From: Candidatus Woesearchaeota archaeon
Lineage (GTDB): Archaea > Nanobdellota > Nanobdellia > Woesearchaeales > UBA9642
DNA length: 56,580 bases
Reading direction: 5' to 3'
Assembly (NCBI GenBank): GCA_016928115.1
Contig: JAFGLI010000013.1
Span: 1 to 56,580 of the forward strand
Part shown: positions 15,390 to 23,405 of the stretch, one piece after another
Layout of the letters: the number at the start of each line of letters is the position of its first letter
How positions within the stretch are numbered: the first letter of the stretch is position 1
Position numbers and translations under genes: made by a program
Notes under the pieces: generated by a model
What the model was told of the DNA's origin: nothing
The model's database searches: none
The model's input: the letters and a program-made list of their open reading frames with translations, nothing else

Positions 15390-17724
15390 ATTCTTCAGCT
15401 TCTTCAGTAGGCTCCTGTACCTGTAGGTCAGATAGGTCTGTGGTAATTACTTCCATCTCATTACCTGACAACTCATAGTCTTCGTAGTTAGCCAATACTC
15501 TTCCTGCACCGGTTGTATCCTGTGCAGTCATACCAGCTACAAGTAAAGCGCTTTGGTCTTCGTATATTTTCAATACTGCTTTACCTTCTTCGAATCCTTC
15601 AGTACATACAGCTGGGTTGCCCATCAGTTCCATAGCAACTGTGTTGACGCAAGGTCCACCAACAACAATATATGGTGTATCTCCTAAATCATCTGCGTCA
15701 TTGTCCAGTATTGCCATTCCAACTGCAATTGGGTTCACATCTGTAGATGTATCGCCTGCTGCTGAGGTTTTCTCTGATGATAATTCAGAGAAGTAAACCT
15801 TGTAGTCAGCTTCTTCATCTGGTGTCCATATGTAGGCATAATCTCCATCATTATCTACATCCACTTCCACATATGTTCCATATTCACTAACTCCATAGTC
15901 AACATCTCCATCATCATCCTGTTCAACTGTGAAAACAGAAGATTCAGTTAATGACATCTCAATGTCATTATCAGATGTTGAATCCAGAGTTATGTTTATG
16001 TCACCAGGTGTAGTTTCATCTTCATTGCTTGCTGTAGCTTCCTCTAAGTTAATTATAGCTCCTCCTGCTGGAGTGCCTTCATCACCCAGAGTAATTGTCA
16101 TATCTCCTATAGTATATATAACAGTTTCAACAGCAACTTCATATGAAGAATTGTCACATGCTGAATCACTGCTTAAGGAAATATTGTCATCCAATGTTGT
16201 TCCTCCAAAGTCTTCAGGACATACATAGACATCTGTATCCTCAATCTCATCACCTGCATCTACAGTAAAGCTTCCTCCACTTAGGTCTTTCAATGTTACT
16301 TCATTATCACTTCCTGTGTCAATGTCATCAAGCTCATAGATTTTGGTTATTGCTGATGAGCCGCTTCCTTCTGTCAGGATGAATATCTGGCCTTCAACCA
16401 TGTTGGTGTAGTTTCCAGATAAGCCATACCAGTCTTCATGGACAGTTATGTCTGAGCCGTCTCCTTCATAAGGTATGACTTCATATTCATCACCGTCTCT
16501 GTTCTTAAACTTCAATACAAGCTCATCTCCGCTTCTCTTCAGCTCTATGAAGTCTTTGTCATCATCTTCCAGTTCAGGAACAACATCAACAAAGCTTACT
16601 TTGAAGGTTCCGAACAATGGGTCGACAAAGTCTTCTCCAATTTCTAAGGCTTCTTTTTCATCTTCGTCCATATCTCCAGGAGTTATTGTAAAGTTAATAC
16701 CCTCTATAGTATCTATATCACTGCCTGAGCCAAAGTCTATATCAACCTCAACACCTTCCAAGTCTTCATTATCAACTTCTACAGTGTCTCCGTCTGATAA
16801 TGTCACTTCCTCGCTTCCTACGAAGAATTTGACAGCTGCGGATTCAGTTGGGATTGTCTGCATAAATATCTCATTTATATAGATATCTCCAACCTTGTCT
16901 CCTTCTTCAACCTGCTCTAATTCTCCATCAATTCTTAGGGTTGCAGTGTCACTGTCTGTATTAGCTCCTACAATTTCAATCTCTGTCCCGTCGATAACAG
17001 CAGATTCTCCTATTGATAAAACCTGTGTTACATCTGAGGAATACAATATTATATCTGTATCTCCTGAATCCATATCTGGGTCAAATGTAAACTCCTTACC
17101 AGCAATGGTAATTGTTTCACTGTCATCCAAACCAGAAACATTCACTTCATCGTCAAAGTCGACAACGACAGTATATGCTGCTCCGGAAGACATGTCAATA
17201 TACAATACTGGAATCTCATTTGATGCCAAATCTGTATTCACCATATAATCCTCTTCATCCAGTGGTCCAAAAGTAACTGAATCACCACCTATATGGATTT
17301 CCTGGTCGTAGTCAAACTCATCATCAGTAGAGTCGTCTTCAACAGTTCCATCTGCTAATATAGTTGGGAAGTCATCCTTGGTTAACTTATCTTCTATATC
17401 GCTCAAAGCATCGCCAAAGTTTAAATCACTTGCACTTCCTTCTATAAGAACACTTTCACCAGTCATACCCACTGAACCTCCGCTGATTGGAGTTTCAATA
17501 GTTGCATCTCTCTGCAGACTGGCTGCAATGTCAACAGCACTGATGACATCGTCTACCATTGCTGTACTACCTAAAACAATGTTTCCTTCGTAAACACCAT
17601 CTACTACAAAAGGTTCTGGGTATTCACTTAAATCCATTGCCATCGCTCCCATTACTGTAGCTCCAAGCATGGTTGCTCCGGTAGCCAACGCAACAATCTT
17701 TTTAATCGCGTTTTTTACTTTCAT
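15388..17724 (-). CDS. S-layer protein
   Basis: A 778-aa, highly acidic secreted protein. The N-terminus MKVKNAIKKIVALATGATMLGATVMGAMA is a Sec signal like those of methanococcal S-layer proteins, followed by DLSEYPEPFVVDG, which is typical of the S_layer_N family. Asp/Glu-rich beta domains follow. The C-terminal part contains a conserved-looking block (IAVGMAILDND...YIVVGGPCVNTVAMELMG) resembling S_layer_C, and the tail is acidic. It should assemble the outer protein lattice. Evidence for high expression includes a long leader, a textbook Shine-Dalgarno (GGAGGTG) a few bases before the ATG, and a strong terminator. Codon use is less AT-extreme than in neighbouring genes, consistent with strong expression. 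Confidence 0.92.
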   Translation of the reverse strand: MKVKNAIKKIVALATGATMLGATVMGAMAMDLSEYPEPFVVDGVYEGNIVLGSTAMVDDVISAVDIAASLQRDATIETPISGGSVGMTGESVLIEGSASDLNFGDALSDIEDKLTKDDFPTILADGTVEDDSTDDEFDYDQEIHIGGDSVTFGPLDEEDYMVNTDLASNEIPVLYIDMSSGAAYTVVVDFDDEVNVSGLDDSETITIAGKEFTFDPDMDSGDTDIILYSSDVTQVLSIGESAVIDGTEIEIVGANTDSDTATLRIDGELEQVEEGDKVGDIYINEIFMQTIPTESAAVKFFVGSEEVTLSDGDTVEVDNEDLEGVEVDIDFGSGSDIDTIEGINFTITPGDMDEDEKEALEIGEDFVDPLFGTFKVSFVDVVPELEDDDKDFIELKRSGDELVLKFKNRDGDEYEVIPYEGDGSDITVHEDWYGLSGNYTNMVEGQIFILTEGSGSSAITKIYELDDIDTGSDNEVTLKDLSGGSFTVDAGDEIEDTDVYVCPEDFGGTTLDDNISLSSDSACDNSSYEVAVETVIYTIGDMTITLGDEGTPAGGAIINLEEATASNEDETTPGDINITLDSTSDNDIEMSLTESSVFTVEQDDDGDVDYGVSEYGTYVEVDVDNDGDYAYIWTPDEEADYKVYFSELSSEKTSAAGDTSTDVNPIAVGMAILDNDADDLGDTPYIVVGGPCVNTVAMELMGNPAVCTEGFEEGKAVLKIYEDQSALLVAGMTAQDTTGAGRVLANYEDYELSGNEMEVITTDLSDLQVQEPTEEAEE

Positions 17725-17850
17725 TTTACACCTCCGTGTAATTTTTTTCTCTTTGTTTTTTGTTTTTAACGTTTTTCACCTTTTCTACACAAGGTTTGCG
17801 CCATGCCTTTATCCCAAAAATAAAGACATTTTGGGCCCTTATATAGTAAA
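17725..17850 (-). promoter_or_regulatory. S-layer promoter and ~90-nt leader
   Basis: On the minus strand a TATA box (CTATATAAG, about 17838-17847) predicts a start near 17815, giving a leader of about 90 bases ending in GGAGGTG. A hairpin CCCAAAA/TTTTGGG (17812-17834 region) spans the predicted start. Most genes nearby look leaderless or have short leaders, so this long leader may stabilise or regulate the mRNA. The rest of the gap up to 18048 holds nothing I can assign; short ORFs on both strands there look fortuitous. Confidence 0.65.
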
Positions 17851-18048
17851 GGCTAGTTATTTCCTGAAATATAAAGTAGCATTTATAAAGTTTTTGGTGA
17901 AATAAATGACAAAATATCAAATAACAGCTTACAAGCCCTGTAACCCCAAAATTCTAAAAATAGAACCTTTCACTATTGAACAGGAAAAACAAAATAAAGC
18001 CCAAAAAAACCATGAAAAACAGGTAAAAATGCCCTTTTTTTAACAAAA

Positions 18049-18070
18049 AAGTAATATTTATATATTACTT
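18049..18070 (+). promoter_or_regulatory. Palindrome over the TATA box of the AbiEi-like gene
   Basis: AAGTAATAT...ATATTACTT forms a near-perfect 22-base inverted repeat that contains the TATA box, about 29 bases before the start at 18090. A binding site covering TATA would block initiation, and AbiEi-type proteins are known to repress their own promoters, so this is a candidate autoregulatory operator. Confidence 0.5.
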
Positions 18071-18089
18071 AATTCAATATATAAGTAAA

Positions 18090-18857
18090 ATGACAAAATT
18101 GCTTGAAATTTATAAAAAACTATACCAGGAAAAAATCTTTACCTTGAAATATATAAATTCCATGTGCAAAAACTACCAGATGAGCAAGAATCTTGCCTCA
18201 AAACTGGTTAAGAAAAGGCTTATCAAAAGAATAACTCCCGGGGTATATCACATAATCTCCCTGGATGAAAATGGGTATGTGCCTGACCCAATCATCATAG
18301 CCTCAAAACTAAAAGAAAAATACTTTCTTTCAAACCTGACTGCATTATACCTCCACAACATACTGGAAGAAAAGCCAAACGAAGTATATATGAACTCAAA
18401 AAGAAAAGAATTATTCCATTATAAAAACCAGATTTTCAAAATAGAAAAAACCAAGAACTTTTTCGGGGTTGAGGAGATAGATTACAAAGGCCATAAAATA
18501 AAGATATCAAACATAGAAAGAACCCTGCTTGACTGCATCAAGAATAACTTTTTCCCTGAGCCAAAAAGCATAATAAAGACTGCAAGAAAAATTTACCTTA
18601 ATAAAAAAGTTAACAACAAGAAAATGCTTAATTACCTTTTCAGGTATTACACAAAAAAGACAATGGCAAAGACGGGGTATATCCTAGATTCCCTTAAGGA
18701 AGGAATTTCCATAAGAGAAAAAGACCTCAATAATATAAAAAAGCATCTCGGGAAAAAGGTTTATTATTATATCAAAACCAAAAGAAGGTTTCATTTCAAA
18801 AAGGAGCCTGAGCATTATAACAGGAAATGGAAAATTATGCTCCCGGAAGAAGAATAA
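18090..18857 (+). CDS. AbiEi-like winged-helix protein, no paired toxin
   Basis: A 255-aa protein with an N-terminal winged-helix-like segment (KYINSMCKNYQMSKNLASKLVKKRLIKRITPGVYHI) and a middle that follows the AbiEi/COG5340 pattern (PDPIIIASKLKEKYFLSNLTALYLHN; KISNIERTLLDCI). AbiEi proteins are antitoxins of type IV toxin-antitoxin systems that repress transcription, normally followed by the AbiEii nucleotidyltransferase toxin. Here no toxin gene follows: the next gene is convergent and starts at the adjacent base. A solitary regulator is therefore likely, as seen in several archaea. Its Lys content is high, matching its neighbours, so there is no sign of recent transfer. Confidence 0.65.
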   Translation: MTKLLEIYKKLYQEKIFTLKYINSMCKNYQMSKNLASKLVKKRLIKRITPGVYHIISLDENGYVPDPIIIASKLKEKYFLSNLTALYLHNILEEKPNEVYMNSKRKELFHYKNQIFKIEKTKNFFGVEEIDYKGHKIKISNIERTLLDCIKNNFFPEPKSIIKTARKIYLNKKVNNKKMLNYLFRYYTKKTMAKTGYILDSLKEGISIREKDLNNIKKHLGKKVYYYIKTKRRFHFKKEPEHYNRKWKIMLPEEE

Positions 18858-20699
18858 TTATTTTTTCCTTTCTTTTATTATGTGTATTACATTCATAGAA
18901 ACTATCCCTGCCACAATAAGGATTATAATGACCACGAATGTTACAAGCCATTTATTGGATGATTCTGATTCTCCCTCTGCTCCGGTAATATTTAAGCTCT
19001 CATTTTCTCCTTTTGTAATATTTATCCCTTCTCCAATAGCTCCCGTAAGGTTTTCTTCGGGCTGAGTTAAATTTTCCTCTTCAGCAATCTCTTCAGTTTC
19101 ATTATAAGGTCCTATAGTTATATATGCAGAAAGTGAATTGAAATATATTTTATCCAATCTTAAAAAAGTGTCTTTTTCACCATTATCATCCACATCAATA
19201 TGACCTGTTTCTCCTTCCTCTAAAGTTAAATTCCGAGGGTCTGACTCTATCCTGAAGACTGCTGAAATGTTTGTCAGTTTTTTTAATGTGATTTTATGGT
19301 ATAGCCCGTTTATGCTGAATTTCCTGTAATCATTTAATTTCAGAGTAAAGCTCCTGTTGTATATCAATTTCCCAATTGTCCTGTCCACATTAGTGCTGAT
19401 AGAACTAGAGTCGTCGTCATCGTCCCCATTACTTTCAGAATCTGTTGTAAAAGTTGTGGAATTGGAATAATTCATTACATTACCTGCACCGTCATTGCAC
19501 CTGACATAATAAGTATAACTAGTTGAAGCACTTAAACCAGATAATGTTGTGTTATGGGTTGTACTATTTGTATTAGTAAATGTATTAGTCATATTTGTAT
19601 AATTTAAATCAGATGATGCATATTTACATACTGCTGTTTCGTCAGTTTCTACATTTAAAATAGCTGAACTAGTTCCTACACTAGATGTGCTTATTGAAGT
19701 TATTACTGGTGCTTCCTGATCTATAGTAATATTATATACACTGGCATTAGCACAATAATCTACATAATCACAAATCTCAAAAGTTAAATTATACTCTCCA
19801 TCTAAAAACGACCAGTTATACCACCACAATCCTGTGGATCTATCTAAACTACCATTATGGCTGTCATTAATCAAACCCTGAAAAACACCATTTAGATAAA
19901 ATGTTATATTACTAATAAATATAGTGCCGCCAACCACAACATCACTAAAATTACCAGTTATATTATGATAACTATTATTATTTTTATCAAAAATAGTATT
20001 ATTATTTAGATTATCAATTGTTATATTTGGTATTGTTGTATCTATAATAATAAAATTATTCTCACTCTTATTAACATTTCCTGCTAAATCAGTACAATTT
20101 ACATAAAAAAAGAATCCTCCATCAGATAAAGAAGAATTAGGAATAATTGTTGTATTTGTATTGTTTAAAGTTGTTGAATTTGTACCATAAGCCGCATCAT
20201 TAAAAGTATCATTAAAATATAATGTACAGCTTGCATTTAGGCTTAATTCATCTATATAATTAAATGAAATAGGATAAGTATTATTTGAACTAATAATCCC
20301 CCACGGAGTTGATATATTTACCTTTGGAACTGTTCTGTCAACAATTAAATTATATGTTGAAGAATTTTTTATTTCAAAAGTGTCATTACATGTTACATTC
20401 CAGAAATGTGATCCTTCAGTTATGGTATTATTAGCATAAATTATTGTATTTGTATTATTTAAAACAGTTGAATTTGTACCATAAGCAGAACCATCTATGT
20501 ATAAAGTACAAGAGGAATTAGATACATTTCCTGTGTAATTAAATGTAAAAGTTATTGTATTATTTGTTCCATTGGTCCAGTTATTATCTGAAGGGCTGAT
20601 TAAATTTATTGAATCAAAAGCAGCAGAAACAAACCACACCAAAACAAACATAATTAAGAAAAAAACAATAATAAAATTAAAAACAGACTTTTTATTCAT
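18858..20699 (-). CDS. Sequon-rich surface protein with Ig/fn3-like repeats
   Basis: A 613-aa protein with an N-terminal signal/anchor helix, at least three Ig-like repeats of about 85-100 residues (SCTLYIDGSAYGTNSTVLNNTNT in one, near-identical wording in the next), and an fn3-like repeat (APVITSISTSSVGTSSAIL ... SYTYYVRCNDGAGN). A Ser/Asp run and a further beta domain precede the C-terminal membrane helix WLVTFVVIIILIVAGIV and a basic tail. Asn-x-Ser/Thr sites are extremely frequent, suggesting dense N-glycosylation. The domain set is typical of archaeal adhesins or stalk proteins. Its stop codon abuts that of the convergent AbiEi-like gene. Confidence 0.75.
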   Translation of the reverse strand: MNKKSVFNFIIVFFLIMFVLVWFVSAAFDSINLISPSDNNWTNGTNNTITFTFNYTGNVSNSSCTLYIDGSAYGTNSTVLNNTNTIIYANNTITEGSHFWNVTCNDTFEIKNSSTYNLIVDRTVPKVNISTPWGIISSNNTYPISFNYIDELSLNASCTLYFNDTFNDAAYGTNSTTLNNTNTTIIPNSSLSDGGFFFYVNCTDLAGNVNKSENNFIIIDTTIPNITIDNLNNNTIFDKNNNSYHNITGNFSDVVVGGTIFISNITFYLNGVFQGLINDSHNGSLDRSTGLWWYNWSFLDGEYNLTFEICDYVDYCANASVYNITIDQEAPVITSISTSSVGTSSAILNVETDETAVCKYASSDLNYTNMTNTFTNTNSTTHNTTLSGLSASTSYTYYVRCNDGAGNVMNYSNSTTFTTDSESNGDDDDDSSSISTNVDRTIGKLIYNRSFTLKLNDYRKFSINGLYHKITLKKLTNISAVFRIESDPRNLTLEEGETGHIDVDDNGEKDTFLRLDKIYFNSLSAYITIGPYNETEEIAEEENLTQPEENLTGAIGEGINITKGENESLNITGAEGESESSNKWLVTFVVIIILIVAGIVSMNVIHIIKERKK

Positions 20700-20775
20700 G
20701 AATACACCCCTTTATAATCTAAATATAAATATAATACTATTTAAATTTTTTTATTTAGAATTTTAAAAGTTTTCA

Positions 20776-21038
20776 TCCGACGAAGTCGGACTTAATTTGG
20801 GGTAATAGCCCTTTTCTAAAATCAAAAACATTTTTTGTTTTTGAGGATTAAAAATCCATTATTTTTAATAGGGCTATGCGGGGAGAAGAATCCAGAAGAA
20901 GTTTTTGAGAAAAACTTCACCAAAACTAAGGGTTTCCTCACTTCGTTCGTCAAGCCCTTTTTGTTAAGGGATTAACCGAAGGTTATATCCCTTCTTTTTG
21001 ATTAAACTTTTATTTAGAAAAGTTTATGCGGGGAGAAG
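20776..21038. repeat. Palindrome cluster ending in a duplicated tRNA-Leu end
   Basis: This 260-base stretch has no gene but many hairpins: TCCGAC/GTCGGA (20776-20790); ATAGCCCT/AGGGCTAT (20805-20812 with 20870-20877) enclosing CAAAAAC/GTTTTTG and GGATT/AATCC; GAAGTTTTT/AAAAACTTC near 20898-20918; AAGGGAT/ATCCCTT near 20966-20992; and AAACTTTT/AAAAGTTT near 21004-21025. The 14-base string TATGCGGGGAGAAG, the 3' end of the tRNA-Leu gene, occurs at 20875-20888 and again at 21025-21038. The segment between looks like an insertion that duplicated the tRNA end. Confidence 0.65.
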
Positions 21039-21169
21039 GATTCGAACCCCCGTAAGCACTAAGCTAACAGGTGTCTTCAGGCCAGTATGCTGAATTCACA
21101 CCTGACATGCCTAAGCCTGTCCCGTATGGTCTCCTGTAAAAAGGGATTTGACCGCTCCGGCATCCCCGC
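21028..21169 (-). tRNA. tRNA-Leu (UAG) with two predicted introns
   Basis: On the minus strand GCGGGGA/TCCCCGC form the acceptor stem, and the T arm is GGGGG-TTCGAAT-CCTTC with two G-U pairs. The anticodon stem ACAGG/CCTGT closes a loop beginning CTTAGG, giving anticodon UAG. The gene is 142 nt; removing about 37 nt after position 37 and about 22 nt in the D arm leaves 83 nt, a normal long-variable-arm tRNA-Leu. At the D-arm site a 4-bp helix GGTC/GACC is followed on each strand by a 3-base bulge (AAA and ATA), a good bulge-helix-bulge for the splicing endonuclease; splicing there restores D-stem CCG/CGG. The anticodon intron also pairs with the anticodon loop (CTTAGG with CCTGAAG, one bulge). 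Confidence 0.82.
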
Positions 21170-21192
21170 GAACCTGATAAACCCACTGGCTG

Positions 21193-21363
21193 TTATTTTT
21201 TACTCTTTCTCCAGTTATATTTTCTGATTTTACTGCTTCTGCCATACCCGCAGCTACTGCAGAATTTCTTTCTCATATGGAAAGAATGCCCTCCGCATCT
21301 CGGGCACCTTATATGAGTCTTCTTTCCTGACTGTTTTCCTTTTGACGGTGTTCCTTTTGTCAT
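21193..21363 (-). CDS. rpl37e: 50S ribosomal protein eL37 (L37e)
   Basis: A 56-aa protein starting [20 protein letters not shown] with a zinc ribbon of two CxxC pairs (CPRCGG and CSSCGYG) and a basic C-terminus, as in archaeal L37e. The ATG at 21363 fits the family start MTKGTP; an upstream in-frame ATG at 21378 is less likely. It normally follows LSm directly, and does so here, but the gap is widened by a repeat element flanked by two copies of this gene's first 16 coding bases (see 21347-21519). Confidence 0.94.
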   Translation of the reverse strand: MTKGTPSKGKQSGKKTHIRCPRCGGHSFHMRKKFCSSCGYGRSSKIRKYNWRKSKK

Positions 21364-21519
21364 TTTTATTTTCCTCAATTAGTGGGACTTCATTTGTTTG
21401 AAAATTTTATTTTCTAACTTAGGAAATCTTTGATTTCCGTAATTTCCTTTAATGTCCCACAAGTTCCTTTTCCGAGAGTTTTTGAAAAACCTCCGGGTGT
21501 TCCTTTTGTCATTTTTATT
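21347..21519. repeat. Palindromic insert flanked by 24-bp direct repeats of the L37e start
   Basis: Positions 21347-21370 and 21496-21519 are identical over 24 bases; the string covers the L37e start codon, its next codons and a few upstream bases. Between them, GTGGGAC/GTCCCAC (21382-21388 with 21453-21459) enclose the alternating-word pattern of the repeat family: palindrome GAAAATTTTATTTTC, word TAACTTAG, palindrome GAAATCTTTGATTTC, then CGTAA. The upstream copy of the L37e start reads only into a short open frame (start 21510) that ends in the insert, so it is a dead fragment. Confidence 0.7.
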
Positions 21520-21544
21520 ACTTTTAATTATCCAAAATATATTA

Positions 21545-21775
21545 TTACTCGCTGGGCGATATTATATTTATCATATTTCCCCTGATAAAAACAGTTCCCA
21601 GTTTTCTTTTTACTTTTCCTTCAATTATTTCCTCTGCATCCTCAAGAACCGTATTGATATGGATGTCAAAAGCCTTAAGCTTTCCTATATACTGCACGCC
21701 ATTGTTTAACTCAATTATTACTCTTTTGTTCCTAGAATTGTTCAAAGCATCTAGTGGTCTTGGTGGTTCTCCCAT
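21545..21775 (-). CDS. lsm: Archaeal LSm (Sm-like) protein
   Basis: A 76-aa Sm-fold protein. The Sm1 motif region (KRVIIELNNGVQYIGKLKAFDIHINTVLEDAEE) and the Sm2 motif (GTVFIRGNMINII) are both complete. Archaeal LSm proteins form heptameric rings that bind U-rich RNA. It precedes eL37 on the same strand, the usual archaeal pairing. Confidence 0.95.
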   Translation of the reverse strand: MGEPPRPLDALNNSRNKRVIIELNNGVQYIGKLKAFDIHINTVLEDAEEIIEGKVKRKLGTVFIRGNMINIISPSE

Positions 21776-21845
21776 TTTTTATCCCTCCAAAAAATAAAAA
21801 TCTTTTAAACAAAAGAATTAATGGTATATTTATAAAGTTTGTGGT

Positions 21846-21886
21846 ATACGAAATTCGTAACTCTTTAATACCGCAAGGTTTATAAG
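21846..21886 (+). promoter_or_regulatory. Promoter of the eS8 operon, with small palindrome
   Basis: TTTATAAG at about 21879-21886 is a TATA box about 28 bases before the eS8 start, so the transcript should be leaderless or nearly so. Just upstream, TACGAAATTCGTA (21846-21858) is a perfect palindrome followed by AC; it resembles a single unit of the alternating repeat arrays at 24082 and 49021. Confidence 0.55.
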
Positions 21887-21910
21887 TAAAACCAACTCCC
21901 CATTTACAAA

Positions 21911-22294
21911 ATGGTCGTTATACAGAGCAGAAGCAAGAGAAAGATTACTGGCGGAAGGTATAAGAAAGTGCTGCATAAGAAAAGGCAGTCAAGAAAAGGC
22001 AATTCCGCCACACTTACAGGAATAGATGACAAAATAATAAAAGAAACAAGAACAAGGGGAGGCAATAAAAAGATAAAAAGCCTGACAAACAACAAAGTAA
22101 ACATTTATGACCCTAAAAAGAAAAAGCACTTTAGTGCTGAAATCAAAGAAGTTATTGAGAATCCTGCTGACAGCCATTTTGTGAAAAGAAATATTATAAC
22201 CAAAGGAGCAATAATAAAAACCGACAAGGGAAATGCAAGAGTAACCAACAGACCTGGCCAGGAAGGAGCAATAAACGCAGTTCTAAAAGAATAA
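21911..22294 (+). CDS. rps8e: 30S ribosomal protein eS8 (S8e)
   Basis: A 127-aa archaeal-length S8e. The N-terminus VIQSRSKRKITGGRYKKV and the late motif ITKGAIIKTDKGNARVTNRPGQEG are diagnostic. It opens a plus-strand run of translation/RNA genes (eS8, Cbf5, eL21, RpoF, DUF655) and is 34 bases from Cbf5. Confidence 0.96.
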   Translation: MVVIQSRSKRKITGGRYKKVLHKKRQSRKGNSATLTGIDDKIIKETRTRGGNKKIKSLTNNKVNIYDPKKKKHFSAEIKEVIENPADSHFVKRNIITKGAIIKTDKGNARVTNRPGQEGAINAVLKE

Positions 22295-22328
22295 TATTTA
22301 TTAATCTGTTTGTTTCTGAGATTATAAA

Positions 22329-23315
22329 ATGCTTCCTTTTGAAAAAAGAAAACCAGGAATTCTGACAAAAAAAGAATCAGTCACTAGTTCAAAATTCGGA
22401 TGCTATCCTGAAGAAAGAAGTGTTGAAAAACTGATACATTACGGCATAGTAAACCTTGACAAGCCCTCAGGCCCGACTTCTCACCAGGTAAGTGCTTATG
22501 TCCAGAAAATCCTCGCTATAGAAAAAGCAGGTCATTCCGGAACCTTGGACCCAAGGGTTACAGGAGTGCTGCCTGTCGCGCTTGACAAAGCCACAAGGAT
22601 AGTTAATTCTTTATTAAAAGCAGGAAAAGAATATATAGCATTAATACAGTTTCATAAGCCTGTAACTGAAAAAGAGCTTGATAAAATAAATAAGCATTTT
22701 ACAGGTATAATAAAGCAAATGCCTCCAGTAAAAAGTGCTGTAAAAAGAAGACTGAGGGACAGGAAAATCTATTATATTGAACTTATTGATATATCTGAAG
22801 ACAACAAGTATATTCTGGTAAGGATAGGCTGTGAAGCAGGCACATATATAAGAAAACTGGCCCACGATATGGGTGAACTGCTGGGAAAAGGAGCCCATAT
22901 GGCCCAGTTAAGAAGAACAAAAGCAGGGCCTTTCAATGAAGAAACGAACCTTGTTACCCTTCAGAACCTAAAGGATGCATATTGGTACTGGAAAAACAAA
23001 GAGGATGAAAGCCATATAAGAAATACCATAATGCCTGTTGAATACGCAGTTAATCATCTTCCTAAAATATGGGTACTTGACACTGCTGTTAATTCAATTA
23101 CACAGGGAGCAAGCTTAAAAATCCCGGGGGTCAGTAAAATTGAAGATGATATAAAAAAAGGAGATGTTATAGCAATACTGACATTAAAAAGGGAGCTTGT
23201 TTCAATAGCTGAAGCAAAGATGAACTCAAATGAAATTATAAGAAAAAACAAAGGCATTGTTTCAAAACCAATACAGGTTTTTATGAAACCTAATATTTAT
23301 CCAAGGCCTGAATAA
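22329..23315 (+). CDS. cbf5: tRNA/rRNA pseudouridine synthase Cbf5 (TruB family)
   Basis: A 328-aa protein with the TruB catalytic domain and a C-terminal PUA domain (from about residue 245, TAVNSITQGASLKIPGV...). The catalytic Asp is D74 in GHSGTLDPRVTG, preceded by LDKPSGPTSHQV. GTYIRKLAHDMGELLGKGAHMAQLRR is the conserved KVYIRK-like block. Cbf5 is the catalytic subunit of H/ACA RNPs; its partner Nop10 is at 9605-9760. The N-terminal extension of about 35 residues matches archaeal Cbf5 and is longer than bacterial TruB. Confidence 0.96.
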   Translation: MLPFEKRKPGILTKKESVTSSKFGCYPEERSVEKLIHYGIVNLDKPSGPTSHQVSAYVQKILAIEKAGHSGTLDPRVTGVLPVALDKATRIVNSLLKAGKEYIALIQFHKPVTEKELDKINKHFTGIIKQMPPVKSAVKRRLRDRKIYYIELIDISEDNKYILVRIGCEAGTYIRKLAHDMGELLGKGAHMAQLRRTKAGPFNEETNLVTLQNLKDAYWYWKNKEDESHIRNTIMPVEYAVNHLPKIWVLDTAVNSITQGASLKIPGVSKIEDDIKKGDVIAILTLKRELVSIAEAKMNSNEIIRKNKGIVSKPIQVFMKPNIYPRPE

Positions 23316-23405
23316 TAATTATTTGCTTAAAGGCATATATAAGACATAATATAAAAATAATATTAACAGTAATATTTATAAAGAAGGATAATTTCTTTCT
23401 GAAAA

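Noticed and set aside
17669-17920. Short reading frames on both strands in the S-layer leader
   Set aside because: They cover the promoter and leader, have no Shine-Dalgarno and no recognisable protein features.
18090-18857. Complete AbiE toxin-antitoxin system
   Set aside because: Only the antitoxin-like gene is present; the following gene is convergent and encodes a surface protein.
21028-21169. tRNA-Leu with CAG anticodon
   Set aside because: A TTCAGCA string lies inside the intron; using it would leave no proper anticodon stem, whereas ACAGG/CCTGT around CTTAGG gives a normal tRNA.
21417-21510. Small gene starting MTKGTP upstream of L37e
   Set aside because: The first codons are a duplicated piece of L37e; the rest is repeat sequence and ends in the insert.
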